Below are positions 35,819 through 43,322 of a stretch of 64,000 nt of DNA, in pieces. Below the pieces are notes generated by a model, which was not told the DNA's origin, ran no database searches, and saw nothing but the letters and a program-made list of their open reading frames with translations. The stretch lies in assembly GCF_017654315.1 (NCBI RefSeq), contig NZ_CP072203.1:1054001-1118000 (forward strand), written 5' to 3'. Position 1 is the stretch's first letter. Every line of letters starts with the position of its first letter. Position numbers and translations under genes: made by a program. The stretch is from Gordonia polyisoprenivorans. Its GTDB lineage: Bacteria; Actinomycetota; Actinomycetes; Mycobacteriales; Mycobacteriaceae.

Positions 35819-35886
35819 TGAGGTTCCCCAGTTTGAGTGGACACCCGAGATAGTGGGGCTATGGGCCCTGCTGGAAGGATGTCACT

Positions 35887-36213
35887 ATGTCGAGGACGCG
35901 TCGGTCGTTTACGCCTGAGTTCAAGGCGGAGGCTGCTCGTCGGGTGATTGATGGCGGCCGCCCGATCTCTGAGGTCGCTCGTGAGTTGAACGTGCATGAG
36001 AATCTGCTGGGCAAATGGGTTCGCGCCGAACGCATTCGCGACGGAGTGATCACCGAGGGGCGGGCAGCTCCGCCCCTCGGTGAGCTCAGTGCCGGTGAGC
36101 GCGCGGAGTTGGTGCGGTTACGTGCCGAGGCCGCCGAGAAGGACCGCGACATTGCGTTCCTGAAAAAGTCTCGGCGTACTTTGCGGCACAGCAACACCGG
36201 TGAGCTGTTATGA
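35887..36213 (+). pseudogene. IS3-family transposase OrfA (helix-turn-helix), altered C-terminus
   Basis: MSRTRRSFTPEFKAEAARRV followed by ISEVARELNVHENLLGKWV is the typical OrfA helix-turn-helix, then a leucine-zipper-like segment RLRAEAAEKDRDIAFLKK. The expected ending (KASAYFAAQQHR) appears only in another frame (SAYFAAQQHR), so a one-base deletion near 36169 has changed the tail. OrfA binds the element ends; the DNA-binding part is intact. Confidence 0.8.
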
Positions 36214-36828
36214 ACTCATCGCCGCGGAGTGCGCCGGCCATGACATCACTGCTCTTGTTGAACTGCTGGGGGTTTCACGCTCGGGATACTATGCGTGGGC
36301 GGGTCGTCAGCAGCGTGGCGAACTCACCGCGCGACAGCAGCGTCGCCGTGATCTCGAAGTCAAGGTTGTGGCTCACTGGAAGAGATCGCAACGCACCTAC
36401 GGCTCCCCGCGGATCACCGCCGACTTGCACGACGAGGGCGTGTCGGTCTCGGAGAATACCGTCGCCAAGATCATGGCCGAGATGGGTATCGAGGGCATCA
36501 GCCCCCGCACGTTCACGGTCACGACGACCGTGGTCGATCCGACGGCGTCGTTCCCACCCGACCGGGTGGGGCGGGTCTTTGATCGGGGCCGTCTTGATGC
36601 TGTCTGGACCTCGGATATCACTGGGATAACGCCGGCGCTGAGTCGTTGTGGTCGACGGTCAAGCACGAATATTACAAGCGACACGCGTTCACCACTCGCG
36701 CGAATCTTACTGCAGGACTTGACAATTATATCCGCTTCTACAATCATGACAGGAGGCACAGTTCGTTAGGGATGATCTCACCCATCTACTTCGAGATCAG
36801 CTCACACGCAAGTCAGCAATCAAGCTGA
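36200..36828 (+). pseudogene. IS3-family transposase OrfB (DDE integrase), catalytic core deleted
   Basis: The N-terminal part is normal (ELLGVSRSGYYAWAGRQQRG, TYGSPRITADLHDEG), up to RLDAVWTSDIT with the first catalytic Asp. About 90-100 residues are then missing, including the second Asp. The end of the gene follows in another frame: DNAGAESLWSTVKHEYYKRH (third catalytic Glu) and FYNHDRRHSSLGMISP, stop 36826-36828. The element therefore cannot transpose itself. Confidence 0.85.
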
Positions 36829-36856
36829 CCGTGTCCATCTTTTCGCGGGAGCCCCA

Positions 36857-37366
36857 GGCATCAAGGTGTCCGATGACGTGCTCGACGTCCATTGGCGACG
36901 CAGTCACATTGGACCACGTAGAGCACTCTCAGCTGCATTTGCCTGCCGGCCTCAACCGCTCGAGAAGTACTGGGGGTCAGAGATGACGACTATTACTACC
37001 TGTGGTCCTGCTTGGTCGACGTTCGCAATAGGCGGTCTGCCCACTCGTCACGGGACATTGGGAAGTGCCCAGGCTGATCCATCCCGGCGTTTCTGGAGAG
37101 CTCAGGTTGTGAGCGCACCGGCGCGGCAGCTGGAGCGTGTTGCCGACGACCTCGTCGAGCACCGCTTCGACGACAGTGGCCACCTCGTTCCGATCGACGA
37201 TCCCGCCCACGTTGCTGCCGTCATCGCCTGCACAGCGGGTGACGGCCCATCGGTGCAGGACCCCCCATGAGGAGAGCCCGGACGCCCATGGTGTGCTTGG
37301 CGGCGCCCGGCGTGGATCGACGGTGGCTCCCGATGCCCAATCACTCCAGCCGTCAACGGCCTCGGC
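36857..37366. other. Gene-free stretch right of the IS element
   Basis: No supported gene was found. A 134-codon open frame (36866-37270, plus) has no recognisable family, no good ribosome site and an unusual composition. mftE and mftF, which normally follow mftD, are not present in any frame, so the right flank of the element is not the continuation of the mft locus. The stretch may be a remnant of a deleted gene. Confidence 0.5.
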
Positions 37367-38167
37367 TCAGCCCTTCGTCAACGCAATCGCCGCCTCGCCG
37401 GTGTAGGTGAGGTAGGTGAAGGACTCCTGGAAGTAGAGGTTGACCGTGTCGCCGTCGTGCGAGTCGTAGCCGATGGAGACATCCTGACCGATGGTCAGCT
37501 CGAAATCGCCACCACGGGTGGACAATACAAATGCGCCGGAGATTGCAGGCGCCCACACGATGTCGCCGTCGATCAACCGTTGGATGTGCTGGCGGATCGG
37601 GTAGCCGTGGTTGGAGGTCTCATTGATCAGGTTGTAGACCTCGGCGGAGACGGCGATCGAATACGGGCCGTCGATGGAGGCGAGCTTGAGGGTCGAGAGG
37701 GCCTGGCTGAAGGCCTCCGGGTAGTCGCGGACATCCTCCGGCAACGCGATGGGTGCTGCGCTGGTCTCGGCGCGAATGCCGGAGATCCCCGCGGCCGCAT
37801 AGCCTTCGAAGATCGCTTGATCTTCGGCAAGCGCGAGTTGGCGCGCGGCGTCGACGACCGGATCCCAGTCGGAGTCCTCGGCGCCGCGGTCGACGTCGTC
37901 GATGGCCTCGCGGGTGACGGTGAACGGAACCTTCAGTTCGACGAGCGGCTGCACATGGCGCTGAAAGGCGAGAATGCCGTCGGCGGGGGAATCGATCTTG
38001 GATCGATGCCCGCGGGTGACCGACGACGCCTCGAGTCCGAGGGGGCCCTTGACGTCGACGATCCGACGTCCGGCGCTGTTGCGCTTGAACGAGCGGGTCG
38101 CCTCTTCTTCGATCGCCTCCCACGCCGAGGTGGAGATGGGCGCGAGTTCGCGATGCAGGTTGTTCAT
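37367..38167 (-). CDS. Family 1 encapsulin shell protein (266 aa)
   Basis: Encapsulin nanocompartment shell protein with the HK97 phage-capsid fold: MNNLHRELAPISTSAWEAIE opening, RRIVDVKGPLGLEASSVTRG (E-loop region), and DIVWAPAISGAFVLSTRGGD and LTIGQDVSIGYDSHDG (A- and P-domain strands). Typical length 265-270. Sixty or more copies self-assemble into a shell of about 24 nm or larger that packages cargo bearing a short C-terminal peptide. It follows the DyP peroxidase by 48 bp on the same strand, which is the cargo gene. Role: oxidative-stress protection inferred from the cargo. Confidence 0.96.
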   Translation of the reverse strand: MNNLHRELAPISTSAWEAIEEEATRSFKRNSAGRRIVDVKGPLGLEASSVTRGHRSKIDSPADGILAFQRHVQPLVELKVPFTVTREAIDDVDRGAEDSDWDPVVDAARQLALAEDQAIFEGYAAAGISGIRAETSAAPIALPEDVRDYPEAFSQALSTLKLASIDGPYSIAVSAEVYNLINETSNHGYPIRQHIQRLIDGDIVWAPAISGAFVLSTRGGDFELTIGQDVSIGYDSHDGDTVNLYFQESFTYLTYTGEAAIALTKG

Positions 38168-38215
38168 GAGGCGTCTCCTTGGTGGTGGGTCGGATCGATC
38201 GGGTGGCAGTGCGCG

Positions 38216-39268
38216 TCAGTGCAGTGAACCGATGCCCAACGACCCGTCGCTCGGACGCGACGGCGGGGTGGGTGTCGGTTCGGCGGTTGCGGTCGGGGCG
38301 TCGTCGGAGTCGGTGCCGACGGCCGGAGCCGGGGGCAAGGCGTCGAGGAAGTCGACTGTCGGGGTGAAGAATTGGGCGCCGGTTACCGCAGTGGTGAAGT
38401 CCAGGAGCCGGTCGTAGTTGCCCGGCGGGTCGCCGATGAACATCTTGCGCAGCATCTCCTCGGTGACATCGGGGCCCGAGGAGTACGCGATGTAGAAGGT
38501 GCCGGCCTCCCCAGTGCCGAGTTCGCCGGTGCCGGAGACGTTTCCGTAGGGCATGTTGTCACGGACGACGTCGATCTCCTCGCCGTCGGCGTTCTCGACG
38601 ACGTTGAGCGCGATGTGCGAGTTGGCGGGTTTGACGTCGTCGGACATCTCGACGTTGTCCAATTTGGTTCTGCCGATCGCGTTTTCCTGTTCGGTGACGC
38701 CGATCGCGTTCCAGGCGGCGAAGTCGGTGAGGTAGCGCTGAATGGCGACGTAACTGCCACCGGCGAATGCCGGGTCCTCGTCGCCGACGGTGATCGCGTC
38801 GATCGCCGCCTGCCCCACCGGGTTCTCGCTGCCATCGACGAAGCCGGTCAGGTCACGCAGGTCGAAGTAGCGGAAGCCGTGGACCTCGTCGACGACGGTG
38901 ACCGCGTCGCCGAGATCATTCATGGCCAGTCTGCCGAGTTCGTAACAGAGGTCGGCCTGATCGGCCTTGATGTGCAGGAGTAGATCGGCCGGGGTGGCCG
39001 GTGCGGTATGCGCCGGCCCTTCGTAGACGACGAACGGCCGCAGTGATCGCGGGCGCGGGCCGTCGAAGAGGCGATCCCAGGCGGCCGAGCCGATCGAGAT
39101 TATTCCGGCGAGCGCCTGGTCGGGCGCCCGAGAAGAGACCGAGTTGATACGGGAGCCCAGCTCGGCGAGGAAATCGCGGACGCCGGACTCTCCGCCCTCG
39201 TTGATCGTCATGACCAGGAACAGGGCGTGTTTGGTCTTGCGTGTCAGGATCGTCTGCGGTACCGGCAC
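38216..39268 (-). CDS. DyP-type haem peroxidase with encapsulin cargo-loading peptide (350 aa)
   Basis: Dye-decolourising peroxidase: LTGFVDGSENP (GxxDG motif with distal Asp), SHIALNVVENADGEE with the region of the proximal His, VVRDNMPYGNV with the catalytic Arg, and FYIAYSSGPDVTEEML. After a Pro/Thr-rich linker (APAVGTDSDDAPTATAEPTP) the chain ends SDGSLGIGSLH, the known encapsulin targeting motif (LGIGSL). GTG 39268 gives the usual MPVPQ-type start. First gene of a two-gene operon with encapsulin. It reduces H2O2 with small phenolic or dye-like donors inside the shell. Confidence 0.96.
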   Translation of the reverse strand: MPVPQTILTRKTKHALFLVMTINEGGESGVRDFLAELGSRINSVSSRAPDQALAGIISIGSAAWDRLFDGPRPRSLRPFVVYEGPAHTAPATPADLLLHIKADQADLCYELGRLAMNDLGDAVTVVDEVHGFRYFDLRDLTGFVDGSENPVGQAAIDAITVGDEDPAFAGGSYVAIQRYLTDFAAWNAIGVTEQENAIGRTKLDNVEMSDDVKPANSHIALNVVENADGEEIDVVRDNMPYGNVSGTGELGTGEAGTFYIAYSSGPDVTEEMLRKMFIGDPPGNYDRLLDFTTAVTGAQFFTPTVDFLDALPPAPAVGTDSDDAPTATAEPTPTPPSRPSDGSLGIGSLH

Positions 39269-39361
39269 GTCGTCTACCCTATCCGACTGCCCGGATGGTC
39301 GTGGGTACTGAGGCAACCCTGCGAAAGATGAGATCAGGCAAGCCTTTTCAGGATATGTGGA

Positions 39362-39862
39362 TCAAGTTCCCTCGATGTTGACGTAGAGATGGGCGGAGAC
39401 CCCGTCGCCGAGGATCAGGGCAGTCACCGACTGGAGGTCGCCGGGGGTGCCTCGATGTGATTCGAACAGGCGCAGGCCGGGGACGCAAGAGAACCCGAGG
39501 TTCTTGTGCCGGACACTCTCGGCGGCCACGCTGTCGCAGGTGGTCGGTGAGAACGCCGAGTAGGTGGGCCCCGGCGGATGATTTCTCGTGGTCTCGATGG
39601 TGTCGGGTGCCCCGTCGTAGCGGGCATAGACATTCGGTTTGCCGACGAAGGCGTTGTCCTGCTGGAATGCCTGGCCGAAAGCCCAGCCATCGACGAGTCG
39701 GAGTTCTTCGTCGTCGAGCGCCGCCGTCATCTCGTCGGCGTCGATCGACTTCAGTCGAGGCACACCCGCGTCGAAGTCACAGGCAGTGATGCCGATGAGG
39801 ACGAGTAGCGCACCGGTCGTACCGATGAGGCGCGTCCGCGTCCGCGATCCGCGCCTGCTCAT
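39362..39862 (-). CDS. Putative secreted lipoprotein of unknown function (166 aa)
   Basis: A basic N-terminus (MSRRGSRTRTR) is followed by a hydrophobic stretch and the lipobox LIGITAC, so Cys28 should be lipidated and the protein anchored outside the membrane. Two further Cys (TTCDS, GFSCVPG) could form a disulphide. I recognise no domain with certainty; the size and Cys pattern recall DUF3558-type actinobacterial lipoproteins. The ATG overlaps the stop of the upstream FAD dehydrogenase by 4 bp, so the two are co-translated. Confidence 0.85.
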   Translation of the reverse strand: MSRRGSRTRTRLIGTTGALLVLIGITACDFDAGVPRLKSIDADEMTAALDDEELRLVDGWAFGQAFQQDNAFVGKPNVYARYDGAPDTIETTRNHPPGPTYSAFSPTTCDSVAAESVRHKNLGFSCVPGLRLFESHRGTPGDLQSVTALILGDGVSAHLYVNIEGT

Positions 39863-41520
39863 TTCCGCGCAATCGCCCGCCCCGCAACCCGGCCGGAGAA
39901 GATGCAGCCACCGAGGAAGGTGCCCTCGAGAGCGTTGTAGCCGTGGACACCGCCGCCACCGAAACCGGCGACCTCTCCGGCGGCGTAGAGGCCGTCGAAG
40001 ACCGACCCGTCGGGACGCATGACCGCCGAATCGAGGTTGGTCTCTAGTCCACCGAGGGTCTTGCGGGTCAAGATGTTCAGCCGCACCGCGATCAGTGGGC
40101 CGTGCTCGGGGTCGAGGATCCTGTGCGGCTTGGCCACTCGGGCCACCTTGTCGCCGAGATACTGCCGCGCATTGGTGATGGCCATCAGCTGCGCGTCCTT
40201 GGAGAACTTGTTGTCGACGTCGGCGTCGCGCGCGGAGATGATGCGTTCGACCTTCTGCAGATCCAGGTGGGGTCCGCGGGTGATCGTGTTCATCCCGTTC
40301 ACGAGTTCGGCGAGGTTGTCGGCGACGACGAAGTCCTCACCGTGTTCGACGAACGCGGCCACCGGTCCGGGCGCACCCTTGGCCAGGCGACTCTTGGCGG
40401 CAAACTTGAGATCCTTGCGCGTCAGATCCGGGTTCTGCTCGGAACCCGAGAGCATGAACTCCTTCTCGATGATCGATTGCGTGAGGATGAACCACGAGTA
40501 GTCGTGACCGGTCGCGAGGATTGCCTTCATCGTCGAGTTGGTGTCGAAGCCGGGGAAGTTCGGCGGGGCCAGCCGGTCGCCGTTGGCGTCGAGCCAGATC
40601 GACGAGGGCCCGGGGATGATCCGGATGGCGTGGTTGGGCCAGATCGGGTCCCAGTTGATAATGCCCTCGGTGTAATGCCACATCCGATCGCGATTCACCA
40701 GACTCGCGCCCGCGCCCTCGGCGATGCCGAGCATCCGGCCGTCCACGTGGGCGGGTACGCCGGCGATCATCGTCTTCGGCGCCGGACCCAGGCGCTCGAC
40801 CGGCCAGTTCTCGCGGATCAGATCGTGGTTGTGGCCGATCCCGCCGGTGGTGAGGACGACGGCGCCGGCGCGGATCTCGAAGTCGCCGACCACTTCGCGG
40901 CTCGACGCCTTCCCGCGCTCGAGGTCGGTGGGCTCGAGCACGGCGCCGCGCACCCCGACCGCCGCGCCGTCCTCGACGACGATGTCGTCTACGCGATGGC
41001 GGAAACGGAACTCGACCAGGCCGCGCCGCTCGGCGTCGAGCACCGGCTCGGAGAAGATCCGCACCACCTCGGGGCCGGTACCCCAGGTCAGGTGGAATCG
41101 CGGAACCGAGTTGCCGTGGCCGTCGGCGAATCCGCCGCCGCGCTCGGCCCAGCCCACCAGTGGTGCCCGCAGGCCCAGGTCGTGCAGGTATTGCCGCTTC
41201 TCGGTCGCCGCGAAGTCGACGTAGGCCCGCGCCCACTGCCGCGGCCAGTAGTCCTCGTCGTCGCGGTCGAAGCCGGCCGAGCCCATCCAGTCCTGCAGCG
41301 CCAGTTCAGCGGAGTCGTGGATGCCGAGACGTCGTTGCTCGGGGGTGTCGACGAGGAACAGCCCACCCAACGACCAGAACGCCTGTCCGCCGAGATTGTT
41401 GCGATTCTCCTGATCGACGACGATCACCTTGCGCCCGGCGCGGGTGAGCTCGTAGGTGGCGACAAGTCCGGCCAAACCGGCCCCGACGACAATCGCATCG
41501 GCCTGCTGCTGCTGAGTCAC
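39859..41520 (-). CDS. FAD-binding dehydrogenase, KstD/fumarate reductase-like flavoprotein (553 aa)
   Basis: N-terminal dinucleotide-binding motif IVVGAGLAGLVATYEL with the following Asp-rich strand VIVVDQENRNNLGGQAFWS, an internal substrate/cap domain (about residues 130-420) and C-terminal FAD signature GLYAAGEVAGFGGGGVHGYN. It resembles the conserved actinobacterial FAD-binding dehydrogenase group near 3-ketosteroid dehydrogenase; the natural substrate is not established. GTG 41520 is preceded by AGGAGGTCCA. First gene of an operon with the lipoprotein. Confidence 0.9.
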   Translation of the reverse strand: MTQQQQADAIVVGAGLAGLVATYELTRAGRKVIVVDQENRNNLGGQAFWSLGGLFLVDTPEQRRLGIHDSAELALQDWMGSAGFDRDDEDYWPRQWARAYVDFAATEKRQYLHDLGLRAPLVGWAERGGGFADGHGNSVPRFHLTWGTGPEVVRIFSEPVLDAERRGLVEFRFRHRVDDIVVEDGAAVGVRGAVLEPTDLERGKASSREVVGDFEIRAGAVVLTTGGIGHNHDLIRENWPVERLGPAPKTMIAGVPAHVDGRMLGIAEGAGASLVNRDRMWHYTEGIINWDPIWPNHAIRIIPGPSSIWLDANGDRLAPPNFPGFDTNSTMKAILATGHDYSWFILTQSIIEKEFMLSGSEQNPDLTRKDLKFAAKSRLAKGAPGPVAAFVEHGEDFVVADNLAELVNGMNTITRGPHLDLQKVERIISARDADVDNKFSKDAQLMAITNARQYLGDKVARVAKPHRILDPEHGPLIAVRLNILTRKTLGGLETNLDSAVMRPDGSVFDGLYAAGEVAGFGGGGVHGYNALEGTFLGGCIFSGRVAGRAIARK

Positions 41521-41887
41521 TGGACCTCCTAGAGAGTCGACACCGACAGTAGTGCGCCCGACACCTGATCGGCACCGCTGCGGCGTGGCGCACATTCACG
41601 CGCAACTCTTTAAGGACTCTCAGGACATTTCGGACCGCATCTCAGAATTCTTTTTCCGATGTGATCAAGTCGACGTCCAACCGTGATTGGCGCAGGTGAC
41701 GGCAGTCACCCGAGCCTGGCAGGATCTGTCGCAGTGGGTGGTGGCCCCGCGAACGCCTTTGCCGCGGTGTTATGGGGCCGTTACTATCGGCCGCGACGGG
41801 GATCGCCCCGGGCGGAGAGCCGCCACCACCCCGCACCACCCATGTGAACGAGCCCGCTCGGGTCACGATCGTAAGGATTGACAACTG
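41521..41887. other. Divergent promoter region, FAD dehydrogenase / mycolyltransferase
   Basis: Gene-free. AT-richer DNA at about 41605-41665 (TCTTTAAGGACTCTC, AGAATTCTTTTTCC) likely holds the leftward promoter. GTTATGGGGCCGTTACTATC near 41769-41790 could hold the rightward -10 region (TTACTAT) for the mycolyltransferase, leaving a leader of about 100 bases. No convincing operator or RNA structure was recognised. Confidence 0.45.
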
Positions 41888-42847
41888 ATGCTGACTCGCG
41901 CCCGTAAGCGCCTGGTGGCGGGAATGGTGGCCTTGGCCGCCGTTGCCGGCGTCACCACGGTTGCCGCGCCAGCCGCCCATGCTGCCAACGGCTGCGGAGT
42001 GGAGAACGTCTACTCCGCCGCCATGCACCGCTCCGTTCCGGTGTGCATCGTCGACGGAGGGGCGGGTGCCAACAAGCCCACGCTGTACCTCCTCGACGGC
42101 CTGCGTGCCCCGAACAACAGCAGTGGTTGGCTGATCAACACCAACGTCGCGAACTGGATGGCCGGCAAGGGCACCAACGTCGTGATCCCGTTCGGTGGTG
42201 GCGGCAGCTTCTACACCGACTGGGAGCGCCCCGACCCCAAGCTGGGCATCAACAAGTGGGAGACCTTCCTGACCCGCGAACTGCCCGCCTACATGGCTGC
42301 CAAGCACGGCAGTGACAACAAGCGCAACGGCATCGCCGGACTGTCGATGTCGGGCACCTCGGCGCTGAACCTGGCCTCGCGTCACCCGGGCTTCTACAAG
42401 GCCGTCGCGTCCTACAGCGGCTACCCGACGGTGACCATGCCCGGGTTCACCCAGGGCATCCAGGCCTCGGTCTCGACCATGGGCGGCGACCCCAACAACA
42501 TGTGGGGCTTCTACCCGGCCGGTGAGTGGTTCCAGAACGACCCGTTCCTCTCGGCGGGCAACCTCTCGGGTCACTACGTCTACGTCTCGGCCGGCACCGG
42601 CATGGGCAGCAAGTACGACTCGTCGATCACCCCGGGCAGCGCGAACTTCAATCCGGTGCACTTTGCCCAGATGGTCCCGCTCGAGGTCGCCGCGTCGACC
42701 AGCAGCCAGATCTACATCGCCCGCCTGCGCACCCTGCCGTTGCACCTGACGACCCGGATCACCCCCGATGGTGACCACTGGTGGACCTACTGGCAGGACG
42801 ATTTCAAGCAGTCCTGGCGTACGACCTTCGCCCCGGCGTTCTTCTGA
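41888..42847 (+). CDS. Secreted mycolyltransferase, antigen 85 / esterase D type (319 aa)
   Basis: Sec signal peptide: basic start, hydrophobic core and cleavage after PAAHA (about residue 32). The mature domain is an alpha/beta-hydrolase with the nucleophile in GLSMSGTSAL (Ser155), the helper TLYLLDGLRAPNNSSGW, and the final His in GDHWWTYWQDDF. It would transfer mycolic acids between trehalose mycolates and arabinogalactan outside the membrane, an essential envelope function in this order. Single gene, followed by a strong terminator. Start ATG 41888. Confidence 0.94.
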   Translation: MLTRARKRLVAGMVALAAVAGVTTVAAPAAHAANGCGVENVYSAAMHRSVPVCIVDGGAGANKPTLYLLDGLRAPNNSSGWLINTNVANWMAGKGTNVVIPFGGGGSFYTDWERPDPKLGINKWETFLTRELPAYMAAKHGSDNKRNGIAGLSMSGTSALNLASRHPGFYKAVASYSGYPTVTMPGFTQGIQASVSTMGGDPNNMWGFYPAGEWFQNDPFLSAGNLSGHYVYVSAGTGMGSKYDSSITPGSANFNPVHFAQMVPLEVAASTSSQIYIARLRTLPLHLTTRITPDGDHWWTYWQDDFKQSWRTTFAPAFF

Positions 42848-42891
42848 TCGACTGATCGGAGTCCGGACGCCCGCGAGCGCCTGAACGAACA

Positions 42892-42932
42892 CGAATGAGG
42901 GCCGGTGATCATTGATCACCGGCCCTCATTCG
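42892..42932. terminator. Strong stem-loop terminator after mycolyltransferase gene
   Basis: Perfect 20-bp inverted repeat (42892-42911 with 42913-42932) with a one-base centre, GC-rich in the middle; it starts 45 bp after the stop. It also lies 16 bp beyond the stop of the small leftward gene, so it may serve both directions. Confidence 0.85.
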
Positions 42933-42947
42933 TTGTGTAACGAGACC

Positions 42948-43127
42948 TCACAAGGGTCGGCGGACGGCATCCGCTCGGCCACTCGGCTGCTCCGGGACGG
43001 CGCTGGGGCGCGCGGCCCGCGTCGGGAAGAGCACCTGTGCCGCCTGCCGCGCCGCGACGGACGTCGAGATCAGCACACCGGCGACCGCGCCGCCCAGCGC
43101 GCAGCCAAGAGCACCGAAACGCCACAT
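42948..43127 (-). CDS. Possible small membrane protein (59 aa)
   Basis: A short frame not previously obvious: ATG 43127 preceded by GAGGTGAGC at good spacing. It encodes a peptide starting MWRFGALGCALGGAVAGVLI, a Gly/Ala-rich transmembrane or signal-like segment, then a hydrophilic tail rich in Arg and Pro, ending at TGA 42948-42950. A promoter-like TTGTGTAAG...TTATAC lies about 60 bp upstream (minus strand). No homologue recognised; a spurious frame cannot be excluded. Confidence 0.5.
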   Translation of the reverse strand: MWRFGALGCALGGAVAGVLISTSVAARQAAQVLFPTRAARPSAVPEQPSGRADAVRRPL

Positions 43128-43322
43128 ATGCTCACCTCGTTCACCTCGCCGGACGCTCAGTCAGCCACGGTATAAGCCGACTTACACAATTGCGAGGTGG
43201 GAGCCACGGGCGTGGGGGACCCGACAATCCCCACGGGCCCGTGCGCTGGGCCTCGATCTGCAGGCCCCCGATCCACCGCGGGCGATCATCACCGCCCGCG
43301 ACGACCGGCCGCCCGCGATCGG

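Larger units (their letters stand above)
35819..36856 (+). mobile_element. IS3-family insertion element, internally deleted
   Basis: Bounded by imperfect 26-bp terminal inverted repeats: TGAGGTTCCCCAGTTTGAGT... at 35819-35844 and its partner at 36831-36856, with 17 of 26 positions matching and TGGACAC/GTGTCCA shared. It contains two overlapping transposase frames of the OrfA/OrfB type. At 1,038 bp it is shorter than the usual 1.2-1.3 kb because of a deletion in orfB. The flanking trinucleotides (GAC left, GGC right) do not form a target duplication, suggesting a rearrangement after insertion. Confidence 0.85.

Noticed and set aside
36866..37270. A 134-codon frame right of the IS element, considered as mftE/mftF remnant
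   Set aside because: No creatininase-like (MftE) or glycosyltransferase (MftF) motif is visible in any frame, and there is no ribosome site.
40102..41532. A 476-codon open frame on the plus strand opposite the FAD dehydrogenase
   Set aside because: It is an antisense shadow caused by high GC third positions; no family resemblance and no ribosome site, while the minus-strand protein is complete and recognisable.
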